A DNA stretch of 64,000 nt, taken from NCBI RefSeq assembly GCF_032854445.1, contig NC_088299.1, forward strand, positions 7,540,324 through 7,604,323, given 5' to 3'. Every line of letters starts with the position of its first letter. Positions within the stretch are counted from its first letter, which is position 1. The position numbers and the translations under genes are program-made. Shown in pieces: positions 27,066 through 39,656 of the stretch. The notes below the pieces were generated by a model. It ran no database searches, was not told the origin of the DNA, and saw nothing but the letters and a program-made list of their open reading frames with translations. This stretch comes from Liolophura sinensis. Taxonomy: Eukaryota; Mollusca; Polyplacophora; Chitonida; Chitonidae.

Positions 27066-27410
27066 CAACAACTTGTGTTTTTTTTCATTTGACACAGAAA
27101 TGTATTACCTCAACACAAACATGTGTTAAATAAATGTGAAGTACACGTGTTTGTGCTACAAAACAATAAAACACAAACTTGTGTTGTACCAAAATGAGGT
27201 AATTTATGCATATCATGCGCAGTTGTATCGGTACAACAAAGACTTGTGTAAAATATCCAACACATCTTGTATTCAATTCTTTCAGCACAAGGCCTTGTGT
27301 TACCTCAACACTAGACAGAGTTGTTCCAGTATGACACAAGATTTTTGTTGGAAAGAACACAAGTTTGTGTTCAAACAACACAAGTCTTGTTTTGTGTGTG
27401 TAAGGATCTA
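27066..27410 (+). mobile_element. MITE-3, copy 2
   Basis: Rich in palindromes of AACACAAGT/ACTTGTGTT type; the ends ACAACTTGTGTT and AACACAAGTCTTGT are inverted. Matches copy 1 at 21.5-21.9 kb over most of its length. Confidence 0.6.
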
Positions 27411-27807
27411 TATAATATAAATACGATGTCACATCTTTCACATAGGAAATGGGATACCAGCTTCATACTGTTTGATCTCAGTGTAAACGGAGCATGGGGG
27501 CGTTATAGCTACGCTATCCTTGATCGCTGTAGTTATCAGGTCACGTGAAAATGATATTTACAGAAGTGTGGTGAAATAAAATGCAGTCACATGGGAACTA
27601 AATTCGCTATTTATAAGCTTAAAAGGACATATTACATGCCAGTCTCAATGCAAAGTGGTCCGAGATACGGCACAAAAATCTATAATTCAACATATACAGG
27701 CCGGTGGTGATTACATTAAGAGTGCTTTGTAGGGTTGTAATCAACTCGGTAACACCAGTAATCCCTTAATAGCTCTGAATGCTGACTCGCGTAGTACATC
27801 TACAAGC

Positions 27808-30800
27808 ATGGATCTCCTAACTGTGACCACAGTGTTAGTGGCCTGCATGTGCCAGAAGATGGTTCAAGGGTACAGCTACCCAACATGTAAGTATCTACAC
27901 ATACAAATGTTTTAGGGGCATAGTTTTATCCAATGTAGTAGCCTCTGACTTTTGAATCCGAGAGTTCGAATCTGATCACCGTCCATTTGACATGCAGAGC
28001 TTTTCTATGTACACATGTGTGAATCCGTCATAAAAATTTTCTTTCTTTATCAATTGTAGTTATTTTGATTATTTTATGGATTTTAGTTGTTGTATATTAC
28101 CAAATTAAACCCAGGCAACTGCAATGCTAAAAACAAAATAAACTTGAGTATTAAATTATGCATTAAACAGAAACTTCGTCAAAAAACACAAAAAGCACAA
28201 AAACAATCTTGTAATCTATGTGAAACAACAACAGAATAAAATTAAGTAAAATCAACAAGCAGACGAATTAAGCAGACTAATTGACTTCTACTCATATAGT
28301 CCAGTTATTTGCGAACGTTGTTTGAATCATGATTTAGGGATGCTGTCAAATCACTTGACCGGAGAGCGTATCTATCACTTTTAAGAGTGTTTTCTGAAGG
28401 TTAAGTCGTGTCACGTGTTCCACTTGTTTCGACACGTCGCCTTCTCGACAACATGCTTAGAAACATGTCGGTGACGTCACGTTTGTATCAGATAACGACG
28501 TGTTGCTCTCAAGAAGCAATGCGTGATAACCCGGCTTTAGGGAGTGTCAGATTAGCCATGGTGAGCAAAGTCTGAGTGACTTGGTGAATTGTATGTTTTC
28601 TTAATATTGTATATTGGCAATTATATGTAGATATATTTTAATGTCCCTGCTTACATGCAGGAAAACATGTACAAAGCACAACATATTAAGACGATACTCC
28701 TTTTCTGTATTAAAAATTAACTGATTTAGTTGAACAGATTAATTTTTTGGGGTGTAATGATTACATTCCCACGCATTTATGAGCCGGTTCTCCCCCCGGG
28801 TGGTTGGGGCGGGGGGAGTATTTATTTAGTCAATTTTGTCAGGTATATATTAACGCCTGATAATAAATATGGCCTGTTTGTTTATGGCTATTCCCTGTTT
28901 TCCTCTCCCATTCTCTGCCCAAAGACAATAATCTTGGATACAATATTAATAGTAACAATACTACTTATGCTATTACTTGTACTAGTACTTCTAATATAAT
29001 CAAATAATTTCTTTATTTCTTTCTTTATTTATTAATATGACTGGTGTTTTACGCCGTACTCAAGAATAATTCACTTATACGACGAGGGCCAGCATTATGA
29101 CAGGAGGAAACCTGGCACAGCCCTGGGAAACCAACGACCATCCGCAGGTTACTGACAGGCTAACCCACACACGGCCGGAAAGGAAGACACCTGAACTCAC
29201 AGCGACCGCATTGATGAGAGGCACCTTGGTCATTGCGCCGCGCTAAAATATAACATATAACTAATGAATAAATAACCGGCGCCCAATATGGCTTCCAAGC
29301 CGACTTTTCGTCCTACGGTTCACTCTATGAGTTTATAGAACAGAGGACGGCGACGAGCTTACAAAGCTTCTGTCTGACAATGCGTATGTGTCTGCTTGAC
29401 AATGCGTGTGTGTGTGTCTGTCAATGCGTGTGTGTGTGTCTGTCAGTGCGTGTGTCTGTCTGTCAATGCGTGTGTCTGTCTGTTTGCTATCGGTCAGATT
29501 TCCAGTGATATGACAATATCTGACACCCCATATCTCCGGTCTTTAAAAACACGTTTGTCCAGCCCTTAGGACATTTAAACATTCAATTGCATTTTTTTTT
29601 ATCTTTATAACACATTTTATGTATGTTTAATCGCTTCTACCCCATGTACTTGTTGATAATTTGATCTTTCTCTACTTGTATGAATTCCATCTTTTACCCC
29701 TCAGTTTATATTTGGATTTGATAAATCCTGGATCTGCTTGTACAGTATTTGTATTTAACATTTTTCTTCAGATTATATGGAATCCCGATGCGGTGGATCG
29801 TTAGATGTTAGTAATTTTGATGCCACCCGGCTGTTACTGACCTCTCGGTTTAGTTATAGAAGCAACGAGAGATGTAAGCTTACTGTCCAGGTGGCCAACG
29901 GAAAGAGAATCATGGCGAAGTTCAGCTCCTTGGACATCGAGAGTTCAGCATTCTGCAGGGACGACCGTTTGACTCTGTACGACGGCCCCAGTACCACTAG
30001 CCCAGCGCTGTCAGGTAAATAGTGACAGCGAAAATAAGAGGAAAGATGAAAAATCAGTAAGAACGACCATAGGAATTAAAAACAACAACAACAACAGTTG
30101 CAATGTTGGCACGAATTACAAACTAAGGAATAAAACCTCCACGAGCAACACAAACAATGTGAAGATTAAGTCTTCAGTATTACATTTTCTCATAAGTTTG
30201 CATTGTATACCATATACTTTTTAGGAGGTACGTTTTATGTTTGGTGCCAGAACTTCTTCATTAAGTCTTTACATTCATCAGTTAGTCCTGTTCCCCCTTT
30301 CATGGTATATGTCCTTCATCATACAGTTAAAACAGTATTCGTAAATATATGCACAAATCCACCAATCGCCTAACTCCCCAACCACATACTCATCCGATTT
30401 GTATCATTCAACACTTACTTGCTTTGCTGCGTGGCTCAGTTATATGTTAGCCATATCCTGTTCAGGGCTGACGTGCTGCACCTATCAGATCCCTGACCAA
30501 TGCGAGCAAGCGTTAGGGGTACACAATGGATGCGCATTGGCTGACAGTGGATATAGGGTTTCCTGGGTTAATGTCTGCAGACTTGGTCACGCTTGAATAA
30601 ATGTGCCATACCTAAAATTCAGTTTATGCTAGTCATAGCCTGGATTTTCCTGCCTCTCACACTAGCCAGTCAGAATCGTTATACGGTCCATGGCCATCTC
30701 CTGGTACTTGTTTTTTCTGAATTCCTAAACATGAGGGTCGTTATATAGTTGAAAAATTCTTAAGTACGATAAATCAATCAAGAAACATGAAATAAATGCA

Positions 30801-33777
30801 ATCGTGTATTCGAATCCAGCCTTAGGTCAGGAGGTTTGTCAGTTACATGCTGGAGGTCTTTGGTTTACTCCGAGCACTATTGTTTCCTCCATTCATAAAC
30901 CTCACCGCCGACAAACACGGCGCAAAACACCTGTTGTTCAAAACTGAATTATGTCTTAGCACCAGATTTAACTTCAAGCCAAGTCTTCAAGTTTATTTTT
31001 AGGCTGATAAAATTGTGCGACATTATATTAAATATGAACTAAAGGTGCTGCTGCTATACGTTTGACTTTGGACAACTGCTTTGGCTGCTCAGTTTGGCTA
31101 AAAATTTGAAATATAAAATATGGCTGATACCAGTATTAACTAATACACTTTCGAACAACTCAGGCCTAGGACAAGTTGCTCGAAAGTGTGTTAGCTAATA
31201 GTGGTGTTATTTCACATTTTATATTTAATATTTTAGCCAAATTCAGTTCAGTACAGTCAGTACAGTTCTCCAAAGTCAGTTAGTATAACAGCAGGATATT
31301 TAATTCATATTTAATATACTGTTACGGAATTATGTTTAGATTAAGAATAAAAGCGAAGACTTGACTTAAAGCTAAATCTGGTATTAAGTCCTAAAACAGT
31401 TTTGAACATACGGACCCAGGAAAATAAATAAATAGATTAACTGAAATAGTACTGAAACTTTTTGAACTGAGCCTTATACTTTGGTGTTACACAGGTATCA
31501 ACGGCATCTGTGGGTTCTCCACACCTTCCACCGTGTACGTTACGTCGGGTCAATATCTCACCCTTTACTTCCAGAGCGACTTCCTCCTCCAGTACAAAGG
31601 ATTTACTGTTATACTCACGGAATTTAGCTGTGAGTATTCTTCGAAGCAATTGGAAGTCAAATATAATACGCTGCGAGTAAAAGCATTGAAGCGACGAAAG
31701 TGTGTTTTGTGGGAAATCATCAAATGTAACCGGCGATATCCTTCCTCTTGTCTTTTTTCCTCAGGGTTTTACTCTCACTGTTCAAGTAAATGCCGAAGTT
31801 GAAGCAGCTTATAACTCAACGGCACCATGGTTTCAGTAGAATTAACGCAGTGATGTTACTGTAATGACTATTTGCAAGGCGTTACTGTTCTCGAATTACT
31901 CTAAATGCTGTGTTTTTGTCACGTGTAAGAAACTCCAGTAACATGAGCCTACTGCTGATTATTTCACCTTGCATAAATGAGGGTACACGCTTTACATAAG
32001 TTCGCAACCGTGTTGTATCGTTATGAAGAAAAATCACTTCACGTTGGCGACAAAGTTACTAAAGTGCACTTCCAATGAACGTCGGTGGATGTGACGTCAA
32101 ATTATCTACACGACTATTTTTAACGACACGGATTCCTCGCGTTACACAGAGTCTGTTTCCATACAATTCACAAGTTATACTTTTCCATCCCACTGACTTT
32201 CAGTGTCTCACCAATGGCTAATGTGTTAGAATTCAGAAAGTATACTTCTTTTAGTATAGCAAACTGAAATTGTCATCCAATGACTGTGTCCCTACCATAT
32301 TGGTGCAACACAATGGCATTTAGGTCGCTGTCTTAATACAGCGTTGAAAAATAGCAAAGTGAATATATCACACCAGAGGAAGTATGTATATGGTATTATG
32401 TGCCATAAAAATTCCACGATGACAACACAGCACTTAACAAATATGATGACAACACAGCACTTAACAAATGTGATGACAACACGCCATTAAAACAATTTGT
32501 CGACAACACTGCGTGTGACAAATATGATGACAACATACCATTTTGCAAATTTGATAACAACACTGCATGTGACAAATTTGACAACAACACAGCATTTGAC
32601 AAATGTGACGACATCACATCATTTGACAAATTTGATGACAAAACGCATTGGGCAAATGTGCTGACAACACAGCATTTGGCAAATGTGCTGACAACACAGC
32701 ATGTCACAAATGTGACAGCAACACATCATGTCACAAATGTGATGACAACACAGCATTTGACAAATGTGACGACAACACAGCACTTGACAAATGTGATGAC
32801 AACACATCATGTCACAAATGTGATGACAACACAGCACTGGACAAATGTGACGACAACACAGCACTTGACAAATGTGATGACAACACAGCATACCCTGTAA
32901 ATAAATGTGTTGCTAAAGTTCTCAAATACATTTCATGTATAAAAACGCCATACTTATTGTTAGTGATATCCAGTGTCATGCAATTAACTGTGCTGTACAT
33001 ATTCAGACTGTCACTTTCATTCTTGATAAATGTACATCTGGTCATACAGCATTTTCTTTTCAGAGTTATGCTAGATTACATTGTATTACTGTAACACAAC
33101 ATTATGGTGTGGGCAACACCATATCCCGTTGCACCAACAACAGTATTTTACTGGAACAACAGAACACATCTGTAATATGCTGTATATGACGTAATGGCTT
33201 GCAGATATGAAATAATTTATTCCGCCATCGCTCAGAAAATATTGTTCCTTAAATTGAGGAGTTAAAAATAAATAAATTTATACAGTTCAGTTTTTATGGT
33301 GGACAGATACGGCAGGGTTTATTTCTGGTTAATCCACACTGAGCAATTGATGATTCCGTTCCAGATACATGCAATAATGTGACGAGCTTCCACTGCCGGA
33401 ACAGACGCTGTATTGACAGTTCTCTGACGTGCGATGGATGGAACAACTGTGGTGACAGCACAGACGAGATTGAAGGGTGTGGCCTGTCTACAGGGGGCGT
33501 GGCCGGAATTGTCATAGGCGCCTTCTTCGTGGTTGTCGTTCTCATAACCGTGTCAATTTTCGTGCGAAGACGGCGGGCTCGATACACTGTTCTTCTTAGC
33601 GTAAGATAGGTATTGTTCTTTGCATAGATAAACCGTAATCACTTCATGAAATGTTTTGCTACCCTAGCTCTGTTCACGCGCCCTATATATTTCTCAGTTG
33701 CCCCAAGCAATATTTTCATTTAAAGTGAAACAAAAGACGACGGAAAATGAACTGGTGGATGCAGACAAGTGAATCAT

Positions 33778-33820
<43 letters not shown>

Positions 33821-34300
33821 ATACTTATCTGACAAGCTGAATATTGTCTGTATTTAACGATTTCATTTTATGCTGTCAGAAATCATGGCTTACTCAGGAA
33901 TTTTACTGATTGTTTTGTGCATGTAAGCCAATGTGAACGTCGTTGAGAGAGAGGGAGCTGGGATAAAATAGTAGACTTTAGAGTTACCATAAAACTGAGA
34001 TGTATGTTGGCTAATTTTGCATTCCGAACATTTCATTTAACTGAGTTTCAAAATATATAAAGGTATCCCTTACATCTGATTACACACGGGATATAACCTT
34101 TCTTATGAAAAGAATCGCAAGGGTCTATCTGTCTTTTTTGTACATAGAGACCTGACCAATGCAGCACAGTTACCAAGACAACGTACTCCACACCTGTGCA
34201 AGGCAATTACCCCAGTTACCAGCAACAACAGTACCCACCACCACCCGCCGGGGCCTACTCTCAGCCTGGACCCCTTCCTGCCGGAGCCTACCCACAATAG
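27808..34300 (+). CDS. CUB-LDLa-TM protein with Pro/Tyr-rich tail, gene 4
   Basis: Five exons: 27808-27886, 29772-30014, 31495-31629, 33365-33600, 34148-34300; phases 1,1,1,0; 281 residues, the longest of the four. Signal peptide about 1-21 (MDLLTVTTVLVACMC), CUB about 33-152 with four cysteines and DDRLTLYDG, LDLa 155-191 with NNCGDSTDEIEGC, helix about 198-219, then RRRRAR. The phase-0 tail exon adds 50 residues dominated by Pro, Gln, Tyr, Gly and Ala (QQQQYPPPPAGAYSQPG), a composition common in adaptor-binding cytoplasmic tails; no exact PPxY motif is present. The third intron holds a 27-bp minisatellite (32412-32890). A second, open copy of the tail exon lies at 36330-36542. Genes 3 and 4 are separated by 9 kb of repeats. 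Confidence 0.86.
29010..29246 (-). mobile_element. SINE A, nearly full length
   Basis: Tail to CATTGCGCCGCGCTAA in the head; in intron 1 of gene 4. Confidence 0.85.
29382..29485. repeat. GT-rich short tandem repeat
   Basis: CAATGCGTGTGTGTGTGTCTGT units in intron 1 of gene 4. Confidence 0.75.
30735..30935 (+). mobile_element. SINE A-like remnants
   Basis: Two degraded pieces: TTCTTAAGTACGATAAATCA, and GTATTCGAATCCAGCC running to CGGCGCAAAACACC. In intron 2 of gene 4. Confidence 0.45.
32412..32890. repeat. 27-bp minisatellite, about 18 copies
   Basis: GACAAATGTGATGACAACAC plus AGCATTT units in intron 3 of gene 4. The period is nine codons, so frames on both strands stay open and give artificial nine-residue repeats (DKCDDNTAL). 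Confidence 0.93.
33781..33817. repeat. (AG)n microsatellite
   Basis: Pure AG run in intron 4 of gene 4. Confidence 0.95.
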
Positions 34301-34425
34301 GATTCGCCCATACCAGCACCTGTCTTGGAGATAACATAATCATTTAGCTTTTTCCCAAATTTTTTTATCATCCACCACAAATAACGTCAATGACGTTATG
34401 ACTCTCAGCTGAGGCCTGGGTAGTT

Positions 34426-34688
34426 GACCATCTGATAAAAACTAACCATCTGATCAAGAATTGATCATCTGATAAAAAACTGACCATGTGATCAAAAATT
34501 AACCATTTGATCAAGAATAGCCCATCAGATCAATAACTGTCATTCTGATCAATAAGTGCCCCTCTGGTCATTAACTGCTCATTTGTCCATGAACTGCCCA
34601 TCTGCCCAGTTACTCACTATCTGATCAATAACTACCCATCTGATCAAGAACTGACCATCTGTTCAAGAACTGATCATCTGATCAAAAC
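34426..34688. repeat. 19-bp minisatellite, about 13 copies
   Basis: CCATCTGATCAAGAACTGA-type units just downstream of the gene 4 stop, probably in its 3' UTR or flank. Confidence 0.85.
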
Positions 34689-35359
34689 CTTACACCCACG
34701 TGAGGAATGTTGTACTGAATCCCTAGGTGTGTTAAATATGTTAAATCTGATTTCGCCTTGAGGCAGTCACAAGTCTTCTTGTATCATTTATAACTCAACG
34801 TATCATTGCAAACCATCAAGTTGTCAAAATTCAACAGCTTGAGAAGGGTTTTAATATATTAAAGGGATCAAAAGGAATAACAGAAGGCAATAACTCTAGC
34901 CATTTCTTATACCCCATGTATAGGTTAATAATGCAATTTGTTGTGTTTAGGCATTTTACAAAGTTTAGACCAACTCAAAAACCCAGTTTGTTTGATGTTT
35001 ATACCACCAGTTATACAACAGTAGCATTTTTGAGAGTTTGTTTTATATTAGTATGTGTGAAGTATTTGCCTTTAGTTTTATTGTTTACGTAAAGTAATAT
35101 TTTGTGTGAAGAAAAAAAATTAAAATTTGTGACTAGAATAATCATGGGTGATGGCCCTTTATTTGGTGGTGGTGGGTTTGGGTAGGGGTGAGGGTTGAGG
35201 TTAGGGGGTCGGGCTATTGTGGACTAATAACATACGTGTAATGATCGTAGTTTATACATCATTAGAACAGAACGCGTGCTTATTGTATGATTCCTCTACC
35301 CAACAAACTGATTATGCGTTTCAGTGAAACATTCTTTACAATGACGTAAAAAAACCATC

Positions 35360-35632
35360 ATATTTATTTATTTTTTTATTTGATTGGTGTTTTACGGCGT
35401 ACTCAAGAATGTTTTACTTTTAAGACGGCAGTGAGCATTATGGTGGGAGGAAACAGGGGCGCAGCCCGAGGAAAATCCGCACAGGTTGCTGAGACAGATT
35501 GCACAGACAATCCGCAGGTTGCTGACACACCTTCTCATGGTGAGCTAGACTTAAACTAATAGCGACCGCATTGGTGGGAGATTCCTGGGCCATTGCGCCG
35601 CACTGACACACTAACCACCTCAGCCTCGGAGG
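35360..35632 (-). mobile_element. SINE A, full length, rearranged middle
   Basis: Tail to the head (ACTAACCACCTCAG). The ATCCGCACAGGTTGCTGA block is partly doubled. Confidence 0.82.
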
Positions 35633-35734
35633 GCCCAGTTAAAAATGAAACACACTCCGACTCATGATGTTAACGAATGGCAAGTTTCCCGCTATAGGCT
35701 CTTATCATGCAGTCCCCTTGGTTGCCATTCCTCT

Positions 35735-35780
35735 TATCTATTGATTTAATTTGGTGTTTTACGCCGTACTCAAGAATGCA
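35735..35780 (-). mobile_element. SINE A 3' fragment
   Basis: TTGGTGTTTTACGCCGTACT and a few more bases. Confidence 0.6.
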
Positions 35781-36329
35781 TTTTCCTAATATATGTATAC
35801 TCATAAATGTAGCGCATGACATTAAAACTCCTGTCAGTATTAGAACAAGACGTTATCAGCCCCTCAGAACAAGAAAACAAGTGCCGTGATAAGATTAAAA
35901 AAGATAAAAGCGTACAATCAGTGAACCGTGTCACGCAATGTATAAGAATAAAACGATTCTCTAGCTAGAGGCATCTGTCTGTCTCTAAGTTGTGTCAGCA
36001 CCACTGATGAATAGTCTATATTCTAAAAAAATTGTTTATTTTGTTTTGTTTGATTGAGTGATTTTGTGCACGTTTTGCTAACACAACACTGCGCATTTTA
36101 CACTGTATATTGCAAAATATATTGTGCTCATGTATTGCAAAGGATCAGAGGTCAATCCTGCGTGAATTGCGTCATTGCGATGGGAACAGAACACCTAACT
36201 GTAATGGGTAGTGAAGCTCATCATGGTTAAAGGAATGTTTATTTCTTTTTTCGGCTCACTGAAGAGAGAGAAATCTAGGTCACATTATCATTTAAGTCAG
36301 GTCTAGAATTCGCAACGACGGTTCTTCAG

Positions 36330-36542
36330 ATCTCGTTGGCGACAAGTTCGTACATGGATCAACTATACACTCGAAAAACTAAAATTAACATATTAGACCT
36401 GACTTTAGTATGTCATGAAGCTCTAAGTACGGGCCAAGGTACTCCACTCCCGCCAAAAGGAACTACCCAAGTTTTTCCATCACCGCCCATCGGGGCATAC
36501 CCTGAGTTATCATCCCTTACTGCCGAAGCTTACGTATCGTAA
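36330..36542 (+). CDS. orphan or alternative tail exon homologous to gene 4 exon 5
   Basis: An open 71-codon stretch follows a plausible acceptor (ggttcttcag) in phase 0, which would match the donor of gene 4 exon 4 at 33600. Its last 35 or so codons align with the gene 4 tail exon: a shared GTACTCCAC start, an SPPIGAYPE block against PPPPAGAYSQ, and a TAEAY end against PAGAYPQ. The first half has no counterpart there. It may be an alternative last exon of gene 4, or a relic of a fifth gene whose other exons are gone; no CUB or LDLa exon lies between 34.3 and 36.3 kb. Pro-rich composition and the intact frame favour recent or continuing function, but transcription cannot be judged here. Confidence 0.4.
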   Translation: MSLATSSYMDQLYTRKTKINILDLTLVCHEALSTGQGTPLPPKGTTQVFPSPPIGAYPELSSLTAEAYVS

Positions 36543-38330
36543 CAAGGACGTGTTACTATTTTGTATTCAGAAATTGGAAGCATAACATTAACACCAAACA
36601 ACTCCACAGGAATTCAGACGGTGTATTTTAGCAGAAGGTAAGGATTATGTATCCTAGATATAAGATCGTACAACACATGGCCTATCAGTTACGATACAGA
36701 TGGATACAACACATGGCGTATTAGTTACAGTATATATGGATACAACACATGGTCTATCAGTTACGATATGGATGGATACAACACATGACCTATTAGTTAC
36801 GACACAGATGGATACAACACTTGACCTATTAGTTACGATACAGATGGATAAAACACATGGCCCCCCTATCAGTTACGATATGGATGGATACAACACATGA
36901 CCTATTAGTTACGACACAGATGGATACAACACTTGACCTTTTAGTTACGATACAGATGGATTAAACACATGGCCCCCCTATCAGTTACGATATGGATGGA
37001 TACAACACATGGCCTAGTAGTTACAATATAGATAGATAAAACACATGGCCAATTTGTTACGACATGTTTGGATACGACACATGCCCTACGAGAGAAGTTA
37101 TAGTCAAGAATATTTCTCTTATACGTGGTATGCGGTATCCGACCTTGTTATTAAAATCACTCCTCCATTAGTGTAACATCTATTAACTGACTTAGACGCA
37201 AAAGATGTTATTGTCAAAATTCATGCCGTATTTGCGAAAGTATCCAGCTGAAATACCTCAGTTGATGGCGTATAGGAATGAATAGTCGTCTGAAGGATCT
37301 TCTCCGAGATGGAACTGTACAATCGCATGTTTCATCTCTTCTCGACTGATCCGTCCATCTCCGTCCGTGTCCAAGCGATTAAATGTAGACTGGATGACGC
37401 TCTCGTCCGTTAACCCTCTGTTTTTATTGTACTCGCGCCATTGTTTTAAGCTGATAGTACCATCGTGATCGCTGTCAAGGCTGTCGAAGTAAATTCTGGC
37501 AGATGACGGGATTGCAGTTTCCGCAAACCAGGCTGTCTTGTTTACCTCTTGATGTGCAGTGAGCCACTGATCCTTGGTAAGGGAAGCGGTGTCCCGCGGA
37601 AGGTTGATCGCGTCACAAAGTCTGCCCCAACCTTCATTATACATTGCTGTCAGCTGTTCTCCCAGTTCCTTCTTTCCGCTGCTGATCAGTTTCTTAGGGA
37701 AATACATAAATTCTTCCATATCTAGAATCCCGTCTTTGTTAACATCCATGTACTTGAACGTTATCTCAAATTTTTTTTTCTTGTAGGATGCGATGGTGGC
37801 CTGCAAAAATATTCAACAAATGAAGCTTATATTGCTATTTGAAGCCTGTGTAAAATGTTCTATTCCCGCAGTTAACGGTTGAAAGTTTTCTGGTACATTG
37901 CCTTCTGAAAGCCGCACTGCTACGCAGGAAAGACGAGGTATCAGATAAAAGATAACACATCTGCAAAGGATATTTCAAGGCTTCCCTTTATAATAAAAAG
38001 ACAGTAAACGACTACAACTGGGACCTTAGTAACAGCCACTGTATGTACATATACCTATAGTGATATGTATGTCCATGGATCGCCTGAAGATCCAGGCGTC
38101 AGTTTGCTTGGGTAATACTTTTACCCAAACTTCGTTCAAGGGAAATGTACAGTTGTCACTAAAACTCATGGCGGGCATCGATTTAAAGAAGCTATAGCGG
38201 AAGTGTTTAAAAATGAATCGATCAGAATCATTTTAGCATTTTTAAAAGGACAGGTGGGATCCTATATTGAATGAAAGGCAAAAATTTGAGCTGTACTTGT
38301 AAACAAGCTTCATTTGAGTAAGCCAATATG
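36500..38330. repeat. tandem segmental duplication, left copy
   Basis: Matches 39147-40730 in order: tail-exon end, spacer with the GGATACAACACATGG repeat, EF-hand exon, then GAAGATCCAGGCGTCA, and finally GAGCTGTACTTGTAA. Confidence 0.8.
36668..37060. repeat. 36-bp minisatellite, about 11 copies
   Basis: AGATGGATACAACACATGGC plus CTATTAGTTACGATAC units, some with an extra CCCC. A short version (about three units) sits at the matching place in the second duplication copy, 39285-39415. Confidence 0.88.
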
Positions 38331-38904
38331 GACCTTTTTTTACCAACAAATCACAGGTATATCTTCTTTAACTTCTGGCTTCAAAAATGTCAACGGCTGT
38401 ACTATGTGCGACGATATCAGGTTTTAAAAATCCAGTGACTTAGTACCATTCAGTGTTTAAAAAAGAATAGGAAGAAATCGAGTAATGTGTGAGGTAAGAG
38501 GGTTATTTTACCGAGTTGGGGGTGGTGGTGGTGAATGGAGGGGGTGGTGGTGGGCTGAGACGAGTGTCGGGTTCTGTGTGATAGCCACCTTGCCTGCTGT
38601 TCTAAAACGTAGCCTGCATGTTTCACTTGTGAGCTGTTGGATACAATTTGGCTTTTTTCTAACCTACTGCCGACCAAACCATCGTGCTGGGAAGTGTTCT
38701 TCGAAGGGAGTGAAGAAAAAAAGCAGCATGGAATATGCCGGTTTTTACTATTTTTTTGCAGTAAAATAGACTCTGACACTTTGGTCTTAGTGATTTTTGT
38801 TTAACACGATAACACCGAACCGGGTGTCCTACCTCGTCAAATCCCTTGACTGCTGCGCAAACAAGGTTCAGCACAAACACCGTTACCGTTAAGAATGTAT
38901 GCAT
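37258..38904 (-). CDS. secreted-type EF-hand protein, copy A
   Basis: Two exons on the minus strand: 38904-38833 (24 codons) and 37800-37258 (181 codons including the stop), joined in phase 0 with GT/AG borders; 204 residues. The first exon is a signal peptide (MHTFLTVTVFVLNLVCAAV, then KGFDE). The mature part resembles sarcoplasmic calcium-binding proteins and related four-EF-hand folds: canonical loops at 43-54 (DVNKDGILDMEE), 133-144 (DSDHDGTISLKQ, with Gln in place of the usual final Glu) and 168-179 (DTDGDGRISREE), plus a degenerate second hand at about 85-108. A signal peptide is unusual for a cytosolic SCP, so the site of action is probably the secretory pathway or outside the cell, as in shell- or fluid-associated EF-hand proteins (inference). 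The gene is convergent with the CUB array. The downstream AATAAA seen in copy B reads AATAAC here. Confidence 0.8.
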
Positions 38905-39146
38905 GCATACAGGCTTTAAAGTTAGCTCTGACTGAAGTAAATATATGGCCTCAACGTTTCTGCTCTGTAGTCTTTCTTACCTGATCGTGTGTTGTGCTCA
39001 TCCTTGACTGCTTTTGTCTGTGTAAGAGAGGAAAGAAATGGAAACGGATTATAACCACTGTGGTGTTCTGGATGTCCCCTTCGACGGTGAGTGATGTTAT
39101 GACTGTGCTCTGTACGGTCGCATTTGTTGATGTATGTAATATCACG

Positions 39147-39176
39147 CTCAGTCATGACCCCATACTGCCGAAGCTT
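39147..39176 (+). pseudogene. fragment of the tail exon, second copy
   Basis: This short stretch repeats the last codons of the 36330-36542 exon (shared CTGCCGAAGCTTAC, then a TAA) and is followed by the same flanking sequence (CATGAAATTAACACC-like against CATAACATTAACACC). It marks the left edge of the second copy of a tandem duplication. It is too short to function as the original exon. Confidence 0.55.
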
Positions 39177-39545
39177 ACCTCTCCTAACCTGAAAGCATGA
39201 AATTAACACCGAACAGCCCCATAGGATTTTAGACGTGGAATTTCACCAGAAAGGGGCGATCATTTGTAACAGATATTGTGTTAAAGATCGTACAACACAT
39301 TCTCTGCTAGTTACGATATAAATGGATACAAGGCATGGCCTATTATTTACGACATAGATGGATAAAACACATAGCCAATGTTTTACGATATGGATAAATA
39401 AAACACATGCCCTACTAGAGAAGTTACAGTCAAGAATAGTTTACTGATATCTGGTTTGATGTGACCGAGACGTAGCGTTTATAATACAATTATAATCATA
39501 ATTGCCTTATTGCGTTGTTGATAACTGTAGATATCTATGGCATTT

Positions 39546-39551
39546 TTTATT
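39546..39551 (-). terminator. polyadenylation signal of EF-hand copy B
   Basis: AATAAA on the minus strand about 106 bases past the stop of copy B. The same site in copy A has changed to AATAAC. Confidence 0.4.
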
Positions 39552-39656
39552 AAAATCACTCCTCCATTAGTGCCACATATATTAACTGACACAGGCGCAA
39601 GAGATATTATTGTTGAAATGTATGCCGTCTTCGTGAAAGTGTCCAACTGAAATACC

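Noticed and set aside
32648-33094. 148-codon frame with CDDNTA repeats
   Set aside because: It is a by-product of the 27-bp minisatellite inside an intron; both strands are open for the same reason.
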